A stretch of DNA of 64,000 nt from UBA2357 sp002344625 (GCA_937995335.1 CALKIH010000011.1:1-64000), one strand, 5' to 3'; shown: positions 44,132 through 53,868, counted from the stretch's first letter. The notes: generated by a model from the letters alone, not told the origin. Made by a program: numbers and translations.

Positions 44132-45610
44132 ATGAATCCGCTCGATATCGACAAGCTGAGGGTTGCACAGGCGTCGCCGCTGTCGCCATTCAAGTGGGAC
44201 GAGCGTTATGAAACCGGAATCGCGCTGGTGGACGCACAACACCGGACGCTGGTCGCCATGCTCAACATGTTGGTCGCGGTGGTGACCGGCGAGCAGGCGG
44301 CGAGCCGGGGCGAGATCCTGCTGCTGCTGGACGAACTCGACCGGTATGCGCGCCAGCACTTCGCCGACGAGGAGCGGGTGATGTGCGAGGCCGGGCTCGC
44401 CACCGCCGAATGCGAGGCGCATGCGCGCCAGCATGCCGCGTTCGCCGAGCAGATCAGGCTGGCGCGGGGCGACTACCTCGCGGCCGCGGAGCCGATGCGC
44501 CAACTGGAGTCGCTGGCCCGCTTCGTCACCAGTTGGCTGTCGTTCCACATCCTGGGTTCGGACATGCGGATGGCGCGGCAGATCCGCGCGGGCGCGCATG
44601 ACCGGGAGTGGGCGAGCGATCCCGGTGAGGCGGCGAGCGAGGCCGGGCGGACCGGCGTGCTGGTCGATGCGATGCAGCAGGTCTACGCCCTCATGGCCGA
44701 GCGCAACGATGCGCTGGCGGCCGCGCGCGACGAGCTCGCGCTGCTCAATGCCAGCCTGGAACAGCGGGTGCAGGAACGCACGGCCGACCTGCGGGCGGCA
44801 CTCGACGAGCTCGGGCGCACCCGCGCGCAACTTCTCCAGTCCGAAAAGATGTCGGCCATCGGCCGCCTGGCGGCCGGCGTGGCGCATGAAATCAACAATC
44901 CGGTCGGCTTCGTCAGTTCGAACCTGGCGACCCTGACCCAGTATGTCGGGAGCCTGCTGTCGCTGGTGGACAAGTACGAACGAACCCAGGCGCCGCTCGA
45001 TGAAGCCGGTCGCGCGCGTCTGCAGGTGCTCAAGGACGAGATCGATTTCGACTTCCTGCGTGATGACGTCGCCACCTTGCTTTCCGAGACCGGGGCCGGG
45101 CTCGCGCGGGTCAAGCACATCGTCGAAGACATGCAGGCATTTTCCGGTGTCGGCGAATCCACGCGCCAGCCGACCGACCTCAATGCGCTGGTCGAAAGCC
45201 TGGCCCAGGCGCTGGCGGGATCGCTCGCAGGGCAAACCGAAGTCGTATGCCGGTGCGATCCGTTGCCGCTGGTCATGTGCGTGCCGACCCAGATCGGCCA
45301 GGTGCTGACCACGCTGCTGCACAATGCCGGCCTGGCGGTGGGGGAGCACGGCGGGCTGATCGTGGCCACGACCCGTGTCGTGGGTGAGTGGGTCGAGATC
45401 GAAGTCGCGGACGACGGCTGCGGCATGTCGGATGAAACCATCAAGCATCTGTTCGAGCCGTTTTTCACGACCCGGCCGGCAGGGCAGGGGACGGGGCTGG
45501 GCCTGTCGCTGTCGTACCAGATCATGGTCAGCCACGGCGGCCGCATCGACGTCGCGAGCGAACTGGGTCGGGGAACACGCATGATGGTGCGGCTGCCGGT
45601 GGCATGCTGA
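44132..45610 (+). CDS. Hemerythrin-domain sensor histidine kinase
   Basis: Soluble kinase of 492 residues. The N-terminal bacteriohemerythrin domain keeps all seven diiron ligands: H37, H76, E80, H97, H101, H139 and D144. A coiled coil (about 190-235, ending QERTADLRAALDELG) leads to a HisKA-like dimerisation domain with H252 in GVAHEINNPVGF and an ATPase domain with DDGCGMSDE and GQGTGLGLSL. Hemerythrins bind O2 and react with NO, so this is a likely O2 or NO sensor. It overlaps the next gene by 7 bp; no response regulator is nearby. Confidence 0.9.
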   Translation: MNPLDIDKLRVAQASPLSPFKWDERYETGIALVDAQHRTLVAMLNMLVAVVTGEQAASRGEILLLLDELDRYARQHFADEERVMCEAGLATAECEAHARQHAAFAEQIRLARGDYLAAAEPMRQLESLARFVTSWLSFHILGSDMRMARQIRAGAHDREWASDPGEAASEAGRTGVLVDAMQQVYALMAERNDALAAARDELALLNASLEQRVQERTADLRAALDELGRTRAQLLQSEKMSAIGRLAAGVAHEINNPVGFVSSNLATLTQYVGSLLSLVDKYERTQAPLDEAGRARLQVLKDEIDFDFLRDDVATLLSETGAGLARVKHIVEDMQAFSGVGESTRQPTDLNALVESLAQALAGSLAGQTEVVCRCDPLPLVMCVPTQIGQVLTTLLHNAGLAVGEHGGLIVATTRVVGEWVEIEVADDGCGMSDETIKHLFEPFFTTRPAGQGTGLGLSLSYQIMVSHGGRIDVASELGRGTRMMVRLPVAC

Positions 45611-48600
45611 TCGTGAATCAGGGGAAGGGAGCGTTCGCCCGGTCCGCGCTTTCGGTCGCGGGCGTGACGGTCTGGTTCGCGTGCTTTTGTCTGGTCCTGG
45701 CGGGGCTCGTCGCTTGGGAGCTGGTGTCCGACCATAGCCGCCAGCTCGATTCTGCCCGGTTCCGGACGACGTCTACCAGCATGCTGATCGAAGAGTGGAT
45801 GGCGGATTACTTCCGCACCACGGATCAGACGCTGCAGACCTTGGTCGGCAACATCGATCCGGACGAACTGCGCCTTCCCCATTCCGATGAAATGGCAGGG
45901 CGGCCGCTGACCCAGAGGCTGTTCGAAGCGCGCACGGTCGTGCCGAGTGTCGACGAAGTCGGGCTGTTCAACGCCGCCGGCCTCATGACCCATACCACGG
46001 CCGACCCCGTGACACTCGGGCAGGACGTGAGCCAACGCGCCTTCTTCGTCGCCTTGCGTGATCAGCCGGCGTTGTCGAGCGTCGTGTCGCCGGTGTTCTG
46101 GTCTCCGGTCGTGCATGCGTTCAAGCTGGTGCAGGCGCGCCCCGTTCGCGACGCCGCGGGGCGCTTTCGGGGGGCTGCCGGGGTGCGTATCGATATCGAC
46201 TTCTTCAGCGGCTGGCTGGACCGGGTTCGGCAGGCGGAGGTCGAGGTCATCGCCATCGTCGACACCGCATCGACCCTGATCGCCGTCCGGCCGCAGGCGA
46301 GCGAGGCCTGGGGCGCGCACGCAGCAGGCGCCAGGATTGACGATCCCGCGCTCGCGGCCTTTCTCGGAACGGATTCGCCCCGAGGCCACTACCGGGCCCG
46401 GTCCGCGGTGGATGGGGTGGATCGCATCTTCAGTGTCGCCCGGGTGCCGGGCATTCCGATTGCCGTGATCGTCGGCGAGCCGGTCGACAAGGTGTTGATG
46501 CCGTGGCGACGCAAGCTGTGGACGTTTGGCGCCGGGCTCGCCTTCATCTACGGCTTCGGATTCGCGGGCCTGCGCGCCTACCTGCAGTTGCGCAGCCGCG
46601 GGCTGGTGCTGCGCGACAGCCGCGAGGCGTTGGCGCGCAGCAACCAGGCCCTCGCGACCGAGATCGAGGAGCGCCGGACCTCCGAGGCGCGTTTTCGCGC
46701 CCTGTTCGAGAACTCGCTCGATGGTGTCGGCCTGCACGAGATCGTGTGCGATGGGGCCGGCGTGCCTTGCGATTATCGATTCCTGATGATCAACGCGGCG
46801 TTCGAACGGCATAGCGGCTTGTCGGCCGAGCAGGTGCTGGGCAAACGCGTGACCGAAGTCAATCCGGCCATCCGCGACTCCGGACTGATCGAGATCTATG
46901 CCCGGGTCGCGCTGAGCGGCGAATCGACCGCGTTCGAATTCGCAGTGCCGGCCTTGAACCGGCATTTTGCGATTGCCGCGTTTCAGGTGGGGCAGGGGCG
47001 GTTTGCGACGGTGTTCGAAGACATCACCGAGCGCAAGAACGCGGAACTGCAACTGCGCATCGCCGCGACCGCGTTCGAGTCACAGGAGGGGATGCTGGTG
47101 ACGGACGCGCAGTCGGTCATCCTGCGCGTGAATCGCGCGTTCTCGCGCATGACCGGCTACAGCGCCGAAGACGTGGTGGGCAAGACCCCCAAGCTGCTGC
47201 GCTCGGGCCGTCACGAAGCGGGTTTCTACGCCGAGATGTGGCGAATGATCGCCCGTGACGGCGAATGGAAGGGGGAACTGTGGAATCGCCGCAGGAGCGG
47301 AGAGGTTTATCCGCAGTGGCTCACCATTACCGCGGTGCGCGCCGGCACCGGTGAGATCACCCACTATGTCGGCACCCTGACCGACATCAGCGCGCGCAAG
47401 GCGGCCGAGGAAGAAGTGCGCAACCTGGCTTTCTACGATCCGCTCACCCGCCTGCCCAACCGCCGACTGCTGATGGACCGTCTCAAACGGGTGATCGCGA
47501 GCAGCGCGCGACATGGCTATTGGAGCGCGCTGTTGTTCATGGATCTCGACGATTTCAAGCTCCTCAACGACAGCCTCGGCCATGACAAGGGCGATCTGCT
47601 GCTGCGCCGGGTCGCGGTCAGTCTGCAGGCATGCGTCCGGGAGTCCGACACGATCGGCCGCCTCGGCGGCGACGAGTTCGTGATCATATTCGAGAACATC
47701 TGCGATCGTGCCGGGGACCCGGTCGCAGCGGTCGAGGCGCTGGGGCGCAAGCTGCTTGCCGCGGTCGGGGCGACGCATGATCTCGAGGGGTATTCGCATC
47801 GCGCCAGCGCGAGCGTCGGCGTGGCCTTCATCGGCGCCACCCCGACTTCGCTTGAGGAGTTGATGAAGCAGGCCGACATGGCGATGTATCAGGCCAAGGC
47901 GGTGGCGCGCAACACGATGCGCTTCTTCGACCCCGCGATGCAGGCCGCGGTGAACGAACGGGCGACGCTCGAGGTCGAGATGCGTGGCGGCATCGAGCGC
48001 GGCGAGTTCGTCGTTTACTATCAGTCCCAGGTCGATGTCTCGAACCGGGTGGTGGGCATGGAGGCGCTGGCGCGCTGGCATCATCCCCGGCGCGGGCTGG
48101 TCGCGCCGGCCACGTTCGTCGACGTGGCCGAGCGCACCGGCCTGATCGTGCCGCTGGGCCGCTTCGTCCTGCGCGCCGCGTGCGCCTGCCTTGCGCAGTG
48201 GGCGGCCGTGGCGGACCGCGCCCACCTGACCGTATCGGTCAATATCAGCCCGCGCCAGTTCCACGAGGACGGTTTCGTCGAATGCGTGCGCGAAGCGATG
48301 GGCGATTTCGACGTCGGGCCCGGGCGCCTGATTCTCGAGATCACCGAAAGCATGTTGCTCGAGAACATGGACGAGGTCGTGGCGACCATGGTCGAACTGA
48401 AGGCGAGCGGCGTGGGGTTCTCGCTCGATGATTTCGGAACCGGGTATTCGTCGCTCGCGTATCTCAAGCGGCTTCCGCTCGACGAGATCAAAATCGACCG
48501 GTCGTTCGTGCGCGACGTGCTCACCGATGGCAATGATGCCGCGATCGCCCGGACCATCATCGCGCTGGCGCAGAGCCTGGAGCTCGCGGTCGTGGCCGAA

Positions 48601-48729
48601 GGCGTCGAAACCGGTGCGCAGCGGGACTGGCTGGCAAGGCACGGCTGCCAGACTTTCCAGGGCTATTATTTCGGCCGGCCGGCGCCGATCGCATCGCCGG
48701 CCGCAATCGAGATGGCCGGCGCGGCCTGA
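45604..48729 (+). CDS. dCache-PAS-PAS-GGDEF-EAL c-di-GMP protein
   Basis: Membrane signalling protein of 1041 residues. Two transmembrane helices (about 15-40 and 300-320) bracket a dCache-like periplasmic sensor; two PAS domains (about 355-480 and 485-605), a GGDEF domain and an EAL domain follow. The GGDEF motif is intact (RLGGDEFVI) and the EAL motif reads MEALARW with conserved DDFGTGYSSL and IKIDRSFV, so both synthesis and breakdown of c-di-GMP are possible. It is translationally coupled to the hemerythrin kinase and ends 40 bp before the convergent dnr gene. Confidence 0.92.
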   Translation: MLIVNQGKGAFARSALSVAGVTVWFACFCLVLAGLVAWELVSDHSRQLDSARFRTTSTSMLIEEWMADYFRTTDQTLQTLVGNIDPDELRLPHSDEMAGRPLTQRLFEARTVVPSVDEVGLFNAAGLMTHTTADPVTLGQDVSQRAFFVALRDQPALSSVVSPVFWSPVVHAFKLVQARPVRDAAGRFRGAAGVRIDIDFFSGWLDRVRQAEVEVIAIVDTASTLIAVRPQASEAWGAHAAGARIDDPALAAFLGTDSPRGHYRARSAVDGVDRIFSVARVPGIPIAVIVGEPVDKVLMPWRRKLWTFGAGLAFIYGFGFAGLRAYLQLRSRGLVLRDSREALARSNQALATEIEERRTSEARFRALFENSLDGVGLHEIVCDGAGVPCDYRFLMINAAFERHSGLSAEQVLGKRVTEVNPAIRDSGLIEIYARVALSGESTAFEFAVPALNRHFAIAAFQVGQGRFATVFEDITERKNAELQLRIAATAFESQEGMLVTDAQSVILRVNRAFSRMTGYSAEDVVGKTPKLLRSGRHEAGFYAEMWRMIARDGEWKGELWNRRRSGEVYPQWLTITAVRAGTGEITHYVGTLTDISARKAAEEEVRNLAFYDPLTRLPNRRLLMDRLKRVIASSARHGYWSALLFMDLDDFKLLNDSLGHDKGDLLLRRVAVSLQACVRESDTIGRLGGDEFVIIFENICDRAGDPVAAVEALGRKLLAAVGATHDLEGYSHRASASVGVAFIGATPTSLEELMKQADMAMYQAKAVARNTMRFFDPAMQAAVNERATLEVEMRGGIERGEFVVYYQSQVDVSNRVVGMEALARWHHPRRGLVAPATFVDVAERTGLIVPLGRFVLRAACACLAQWAAVADRAHLTVSVNISPRQFHEDGFVECVREAMGDFDVGPGRLILEITESMLLENMDEVVATMVELKASGVGFSLDDFGTGYSSLAYLKRLPLDEIKIDRSFVRDVLTDGNDAAIARTIIALAQSLELAVVAEGVETGAQRDWLARHGCQTFQGYYFGRPAPIASPAAIEMAGAA

Positions 48730-48769
48730 GCCATCCCGGCCGGCGCCGCCCGGGTGCTGCCCGAGCCGT

Positions 48770-49564
48770 TCAGGTGAGGCTCAGGCGCAGCCGTTCGAGT
48801 TCGGGAATATGGATGGTGCGGCCCTCGACCTCGATCAGGCCCTCGGTCGACAACTCGTGGAGGATGCGCGAGAAATGTTCCTGGGTCAGATTGAGCCGCG
48901 ACGCGATGGTGCCCTTGTTGCTGGTCAGCCGGATGCTCACCCGGCCGCTCACGTTCGGCGTATCGGCCAGTTCTTCCTCGCGCAGCAGGTAGCCGATGAT
49001 GCGGTCGCGCCCGCTCTTGAGCGAATAGGTCTCGACATCGGCGATCAGGTGATGCAGGCGCTGCGACAGGCCGGCGATGATCTTGCGGCAGAAGCCGGAG
49101 TCGTGCTCCATTTCCTCGAACACGACCTGCTTGTCGATGTGCAGCAGGCTGCAGTCCGACAGCGCCTGGGCCATCACGACGTAGGGCCTTTCCATGAACA
49201 TGATCGCCTCGCCGAAGGTCTGGCCGGCACGGATGATCTCGATCACTTTTTCGTGTCCGTCCGACGAGGTGAATGCCAGCTTGACCTGGCCGCCCAGCAG
49301 CAGATGAAAGCCGTGGCAGAGATCGCCGCGGTGAAACAACACTTCGCCCTTGGTGGCCTTCAGGGCGCGCACGCCGCGCGCGAAGCGCGCGATCTCGGCA
49401 GGGGCCAGGCCGTTGAACAGGGGAATCCGCGCAAGTTCGGCGCACAGGTGCGGGTCGGCGGCGTGGCCGCGCTGGCCCGCCGGGGTGTCCGGGTGCAGGC
49501 GCGCCACCGGGCGCGGGGCGGGATCGAGTGCGGCGTCGGCCGAGAGGCAATTGAAGTCGGGCAT
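48770..49564 (-). CDS. dnr: Crp/Fnr-family regulator, Dnr type
   Basis: Transcription factor of 264 residues with an N-terminal cyclic-nucleotide-binding-like sensor (about 45-175) and a C-terminal winged helix-turn-helix (TIASRLNLTQEHFSRILHEL). It lacks the four N-terminal cysteines needed for an FNR iron-sulfur cluster, so it fits the Dnr/NnrR class that responds to NO, probably through heme. The N terminus is about 40 residues longer than usual. The start at 49564 has GAGGT upstream. It follows norD with a 4-bp gap, so the nor operon feeds its own activator. Targets are likely the FNR-like sites at 59310 and 59412. Confidence 0.85.
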   Translation of the reverse strand: MPDFNCLSADAALDPAPRPVARLHPDTPAGQRGHAADPHLCAELARIPLFNGLAPAEIARFARGVRALKATKGEVLFHRGDLCHGFHLLLGGQVKLAFTSSDGHEKVIEIIRAGQTFGEAIMFMERPYVVMAQALSDCSLLHIDKQVVFEEMEHDSGFCRKIIAGLSQRLHHLIADVETYSLKSGRDRIIGYLLREEELADTPNVSGRVSIRLTSNKGTIASRLNLTQEHFSRILHELSTEGLIEVEGRTIHIPELERLRLSLT

Positions 49565-49568
49565 GGGC

Positions 49569-51437
49569 TCACCTCGTAAGCTGGGCATAGAACGTCGGCA
49601 GGCGGGCCGGCAGCTCTTCCGGCCGGCGGATGACGGCGAAACCGGCCGGGCCGAACAGGTGTGGCAGGTAGCTCGCGCCCTCGCGATCGATCGTCACGCA
49701 GAAGGGCAGCAAACCCTGGCGGCGGGCGTCGGTGATCGCGGCGCGGCTGTCTTCGATGCCGTAGCGGCCCTCGTAGAGGTCGAGATCGTTGGGTTTGCCG
49801 TCCGAGAGGATCAGCAAGATCCGGCGGCTCGCCGGTTCGCGCGCGAGCCGGCTCCCGGCATGCCGGATGGCGGCGCCGAGGCGGGTGTAGTAGCCGGGCT
49901 TGATCGCGATGATCTGGCCGCGCACCGCGTCATCGAAGCACTGATCGAAACCTTTCATGCGGTGGTAGCGCACATGGTTGCGCTTGAGCGACGAGAAACC
50001 GTCCACCGCGAATCGGTCGCCGGTGGCGCTCAGGGCTTCGCCGAACAGCAGCAGGGCGTCGCGGATCACGTCGATCACGCGCGCGTCGGAAGAAACCCAG
50101 GTGTCGGTCGAGAGCGAGAGGTCCGCCAGCACCAGGCAGGCAAGGTCGCGCTGGCGCTTTTCGAGCGAGCGGTACAGGCGGTCCGACGGCGTGCGGCCCA
50201 CCTGGCGGTCGGTCTGGGCCCGCACCAGCGCGTCGAGATCGAGTTCGGTGCCTTCGGCTTGCTGGCGCAGCCAGCAGCGTCCGGGCTGGAGTGCGGCGAA
50301 CTGTTGATGCAGGCGCCGCGCGGTGCGGCGCAGCGGCGCGGGGAGCGGCGCGGGGTTGGCGTTGCGCGCGCTCATCTCGACGAGGCGGACATGGTCTTCG
50401 CGCAGCAGGTGCTTGCGGTAGTCCCATTCGGGCAGTTTGATCCCGGGGCCGAGAACCAGGTCGTCTTCGGACGCCGAGGGCAGGTCGAGGTCGAAGCGCA
50501 CCCGGGACGCGACCGGTTCGCTGTCCTGGGCCAGCGAGAGGTGGTCGAGATCACGTGCGGCGGCGGCCGCGTTGGGGTCTTCGTCGTCGTCGGTGGGGCG
50601 GTTGATGCGCAGGAACTCGGCGACCGCCATCAGGCTTTCGGCGCGAAAGATGATCGATAGGCCGTTTTTTTCCTTGGGCATGTTCTCGCGCTCGGCGCGA
50701 TACGCATGCCGCTCGTCGTCCTCGCCCGGCCGATTCTTGCCGGTGGTCTGTCCGGGCGTGTGCTCGGCGCTGCGACAGGCCGCGTCGGCGCGCGTCCGGG
50801 CGCCTTCCAGCCACAGCAGCACCGGCTGGGCAGCCGGGGTGGCGGGGGGGCAGGGTGGCAGCGCCGCGACGCTGCCCGGTTCGAGCAGCGCGCCGCAGAT
50901 GGCCAGTTCGCGCTCGCGCTCCGGCGGCGGCAGGCGCGCCGGATCGGGGCGCAATGCCAGGTGGGCCTGCACCAGGCGCTGGTAGCGCGGCGCGAGGCCC
51001 GGCCAGGTCGCGAGGGCGAGCCGGGTCGCGCGCTGGTTGCGGATGAAGTCGGCCGCCGGGTCGTGGGCGAGCCCGGGGTCGGGGTCGAGGCGGTCGTGGG
51101 CGGCGGCCAGCGCCGCGAGCCACAGGTAGAGTTCGCGGTTGGCCGCGCGGGTCGGAAAGCTGTCGATTTCGGGCGGCAGCCGCAGCGTGGCGGCGTCGAT
51201 GCGCGCCCGCGCGGTCCGGTCGCCGGCGCCGGCGATGCGGGCGAGCAGGCTGCGGCGGGCGCCATGTTCGTCGATCGTCGCCGCGGCCACCCGCAAGCCG
51301 GCGTCGCCGCCCAGGGCGCGAAACAGCACCCCGGTGGTGTGCTCGATTTCCTTGAGCCGCACGACGGCTTCGGGGTGGTTTTTGAGCGCGCTGCGGGTGA
51401 CCCAGCGATGCCAGTATTTGCCGACGACTTCTTCCAT
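49569..51437 (-). CDS. norD: Nitric oxide reductase activation protein NorD
   Basis: Accessory protein of 622 residues needed to assemble an active NO reductase, working with the ATPase NorQ. The C-terminal third is a von Willebrand A domain with a MIDAS motif DLSLS, the later ILSDGKPNDLDLYEGRYGIEDSR block and FCVTID; the N-terminal two thirds are helical and arginine-rich. NorD and NorQ are a MoxR/vWA pair that inserts the non-heme iron into NorB. A 102-bp gap separates it from the preceding small membrane gene. Confidence 0.92.
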   Translation of the reverse strand: MEEVVGKYWHRWVTRSALKNHPEAVVRLKEIEHTTGVLFRALGGDAGLRVAAATIDEHGARRSLLARIAGAGDRTARARIDAATLRLPPEIDSFPTRAANRELYLWLAALAAAHDRLDPDPGLAHDPAADFIRNQRATRLALATWPGLAPRYQRLVQAHLALRPDPARLPPPERERELAICGALLEPGSVAALPPCPPATPAAQPVLLWLEGARTRADAACRSAEHTPGQTTGKNRPGEDDERHAYRAERENMPKEKNGLSIIFRAESLMAVAEFLRINRPTDDDEDPNAAAAARDLDHLSLAQDSEPVASRVRFDLDLPSASEDDLVLGPGIKLPEWDYRKHLLREDHVRLVEMSARNANPAPLPAPLRRTARRLHQQFAALQPGRCWLRQQAEGTELDLDALVRAQTDRQVGRTPSDRLYRSLEKRQRDLACLVLADLSLSTDTWVSSDARVIDVIRDALLLFGEALSATGDRFAVDGFSSLKRNHVRYHRMKGFDQCFDDAVRGQIIAIKPGYYTRLGAAIRHAGSRLAREPASRRILLILSDGKPNDLDLYEGRYGIEDSRAAITDARRQGLLPFCVTIDREGASYLPHLFGPAGFAVIRRPEELPARLPTFYAQLTR

Positions 51438-51539
51438 GTTAGCTCCGTGGGGGTGTGCGCGCGGACGATGTGCGCGCCGGAGCGCGGGCCACGGCGCCGT
51501 GCCGGGTGGCGGCGGTGGATGCGCGATCGAGGCGGGTCG

Positions 51540-51995
51540 TCATGGGCGGCTGCGCAACGCTTCGCTCAGCGCCGGGCCGAGAATCGGAAAGCGCCAAGGT
51601 TTACCCAGAATCGCGCGGTTGAGCCCGAGCACGCCCAACAGGATCAGCGATGCGTGAAAACAGGTGAAGTAGATGATCCCGACCACCCACGAAACCGGGT
51701 TGCCGAAACCGCCCATCACGAAGATCGCCGCGCTGACGCCGACCAGGATGGCGCCGCCCCACAGGCTGGTGACGACGGTTTGCTCGAGATGGTTGAGCTC
51801 GAGCGGGGTGGCCACGCCGCGCTTCGTGAACCACAGCGCCACCAGCAGCGCGAAACCCAGCCCGGGGATGATCATCAGGTTGGCCAGGAACAGGCTCTCG
51901 GCGAGAATCGCGAGCCGCGGTCCCGGCATGACTTCCTTGAGGAGGTTCGGCTCGTGCGCCGGCGCGCCGGGCTTGGGGGAGGTGTTGGCTGTCAT
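51540..51995 (-). CDS. Small membrane protein inside the nor operon
   Basis: Protein of 151 residues with about four transmembrane helices (ESLFLANLMIIPGLGFALLVALW, TSLWGGAILVGVSAAIFVMGG and a third pair near FTCFHASLILLGVLGL). The N terminus is hydrophilic. It is encoded between norQ (13 bp) and norD (102 bp), so a role in NO reductase assembly or iron supply is likely, but I do not recognise the family. The start at 51995 is chosen because the longer frame overlaps norQ. Confidence 0.78.
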   Translation of the reverse strand: MTANTSPKPGAPAHEPNLLKEVMPGPRLAILAESLFLANLMIIPGLGFALLVALWFTKRGVATPLELNHLEQTVVTSLWGGAILVGVSAAIFVMGGFGNPVSWVVGIIYFTCFHASLILLGVLGLNRAILGKPWRFPILGPALSEALRSRP

Positions 51996-52008
51996 GGCGG
52001 GCCCGCGC

Positions 52009-52809
52009 TCAGTGGCCGAATGTCGCCGAGACCACCTCGAGCAGGGCATCGGCGACTTCCGGGTCGTCGGTGAGGCTTTCGACGATCGCGGCGCGGCAGG
52101 CCGTGAGCGGGTCGAGGCCGTCGCCGATCAGGGTCGCGGCATAGACCAGCAGGCGGGTGCTGGCCGCTTCCTCGAGGTCGTGGTCCTTCAGGCTGCGCAG
52201 CGCACGGCCGATGAGCACCAGGCGGTGGGCGAGCGCGGGCGGGCACGCGGTTTCGCCGATGAGAATGGCCTCTTCGCGCTCAGCATTCGGAAAATCGAAG
52301 CGCAGGCTCACGAAGCGCTGCCGGGTCGAGGGCTTCATGCCCTTGAGCAGGTTCTGGTACCCCGGGTTGTATGACACCACCAGCATGAACGACGGCGGCG
52401 CCGCGATGAGTTCGCCGGTGCGCTCGATCGGCAGCATGCGCCGGTCGTCGGCGAGCGGGTGCAGTACCACGGTGGTGTCCTTGCGCGCTTCGACGACCTC
52501 GTCGAGGTAGCAGATGCCGCCTTCGCGCACCGCGCGGGTGAGCGGGCCGTCGCACCACACCGTCTGCCCGTCGCCGATCAGGTGGCGGCCGACCAGGTCG
52601 GCCGCGGTGAGGTCGTCATGGCAGGCCACGGTGTACAGCGGCAGTCCCAGGCGCGCCGCCATATGGGCGACGAAGCGGGTCTTGCCGCACCCGGTCGGGC
52701 CCTTGATCAGCAATGGCAGGCGGTTCTTCCAGGCGTGTTCGAACACCGCGATCTCGTCGGCGGCAGCGGCGTAGTAGGGTGGGTCTTGCCGGGGGGACTC
52801 GAGTATCAT
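52009..52809 (-). CDS. norQ: Nitric oxide reductase assembly ATPase NorQ
   Basis: MoxR-type AAA+ ATPase of 266 residues that works with NorD to insert iron into NO reductase. Walker A is in IKGPTGCGKTRF, Walker B is GICYLDEVVEAR, and sensor/arginine residues are in STRQRFVSLRFDFP. The start at 52809 has AAGGA upstream and shares one base with the norF stop (TGATG). Confidence 0.94.
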   Translation of the reverse strand: MILESPRQDPPYYAAAADEIAVFEHAWKNRLPLLIKGPTGCGKTRFVAHMAARLGLPLYTVACHDDLTAADLVGRHLIGDGQTVWCDGPLTRAVREGGICYLDEVVEARKDTTVVLHPLADDRRMLPIERTGELIAAPPSFMLVVSYNPGYQNLLKGMKPSTRQRFVSLRFDFPNAEREEAILIGETACPPALAHRLVLIGRALRSLKDHDLEEAASTRLLVYAATLIGDGLDPLTACRAAIVESLTDDPEVADALLEVVSATFGH

Positions 52810-53099
52810 CAGCTCATTCCTTTCCAGTAGGCGATTGCGATCGCGGCACAGACGCTGCTCAGCCAGCCGAGGGTGAGCAGCCGCCACATCAGCGGGGCCC
52901 TGCGCAGGGCCATGAATTCGAGGATGATCAGGCTGCCCTTGACGAAGGCCAGGCCGAACATCAGGGCGACGATCGCGGGGCCGTGCGCGCCGCGCTCGCC
53001 GACGAGCCAGGTCACCAGCGTCGCCGCGATCAGGAACACCCACACGCCGAGCGCGCGCGCGGGTGTGGCATGGATGGGGTGCGGTTCGGGACGGTTCAT
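52809..53099 (-). CDS. norF: NorF, small cytochrome-oxidase-subunit-IV-like membrane protein
   Basis: Membrane protein of 96 residues with three helices (VWVFLIAATLVTWLVG, GPAIVALMFGLAFVKGSLIILE and RLLTLGWLSSVCAAIAIAYW), the pattern of the prokaryotic cytochrome oxidase subunit IV family. NorF is paired with NorE and supports full NO reductase activity. Its start overlaps the norE stop as ATGA and its stop touches norQ. Confidence 0.87.
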   Translation of the reverse strand: MNRPEPHPIHATPARALGVWVFLIAATLVTWLVGERGAHGPAIVALMFGLAFVKGSLIILEFMALRRAPLMWRLLTLGWLSSVCAAIAIAYWKGMS

Positions 53100-53704
53100 C
53101 GCATCACATAGACGAGCGGAAACAGGATCAGCCACACCAGGTCGACCATGTGCCAGTAGGCGGCGCCGCTTTCGATGCCGTTCATGTTGTCCGGGCCGTA
53201 GCGGCGCTGGCGCGTTCCCAGCCACACCGCCGTCAGGATCACCAGCCCGAGCAGCACGTGCATGAAGTGGAAGAAGGTCAGCGACAGGTAGAACATGTCG
53301 AAGGTGCTGGATGAAAGCGTGACGCCGGCGCCGAACTTCTCGGCGTATTCGAATACCTTGATCACCACGAAACCCAGACCGCAGCCGATCGCGCCCACGA
53401 GCCAGCCGCTCGCGCGGGCGCAGGCGCCGGCCGCGACTTCCTGGGTCGCGCGCACCACGAAGAAGCTCGAGGTCAGCAGCAGCACCGTATTGACCGCGCC
53501 GGCGTTGCGGTCGAGGCCCAGCTGGCGGGCATCGAACCCCGCGACGTCGCCCGAGCGGGCGAATGCGTAGGCGACCAGAAACACGCCGAACGCAAGCAGC
53601 TCGGCGAGGATGAAGATCCAGATCGCGAGGTCGCCGGGCAGGTGCGGCGTGGGCGCCGGTGTGCTCGGGGGGCGGGCATCGAGGGTGCAGGCCGGGGTGC
53701 TCAT
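53096..53704 (-). CDS. norE: NorE, cytochrome-oxidase-subunit-III-like protein
   Basis: Membrane protein of 202 residues of the heme-copper oxidase subunit III family, with five helices and the typical FHFMHVLLGLVIL, GAAYWHMVDLVWLILFPLVYV ending. NorE supports NO reductase without being part of the crystallised NorBC core. First gene of norE-norF-norQ-membrane protein-norD-dnr; the start at 53704 removes a poor extension. A weak FNR-like half site (TTATC-N4-ATCAA) is at 53740-53753. Confidence 0.9.
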   Translation of the reverse strand: MSTPACTLDARPPSTPAPTPHLPGDLAIWIFILAELLAFGVFLVAYAFARSGDVAGFDARQLGLDRNAGAVNTVLLLTSSFFVVRATQEVAAGACARASGWLVGAIGCGLGFVVIKVFEYAEKFGAGVTLSSSTFDMFYLSLTFFHFMHVLLGLVILTAVWLGTRQRRYGPDNMNGIESGAAYWHMVDLVWLILFPLVYVMR

Positions 53705-53868
53705 GGAGGCCAGTCTAGGCCGCGCCGTTCCGGCCTGCCTTGATTGCGGATAAGTCGGATGATGGCCGCCATGATGTCGCCGCGCGTCGCGAACGCGGCG
53801 CTCATGGATTTCAGGTGATGCCGATTCCGCCATCTCGGCGGCGCGGGCATCGCCATGAACTCACCGAA

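Noticed and set aside
53740..53753. FNR-like site upstream of norE
   Set aside because: Only one half-site is good and the spacing would put the transcript start at the start codon; kept as a remark in the norE entry but not as a feature.
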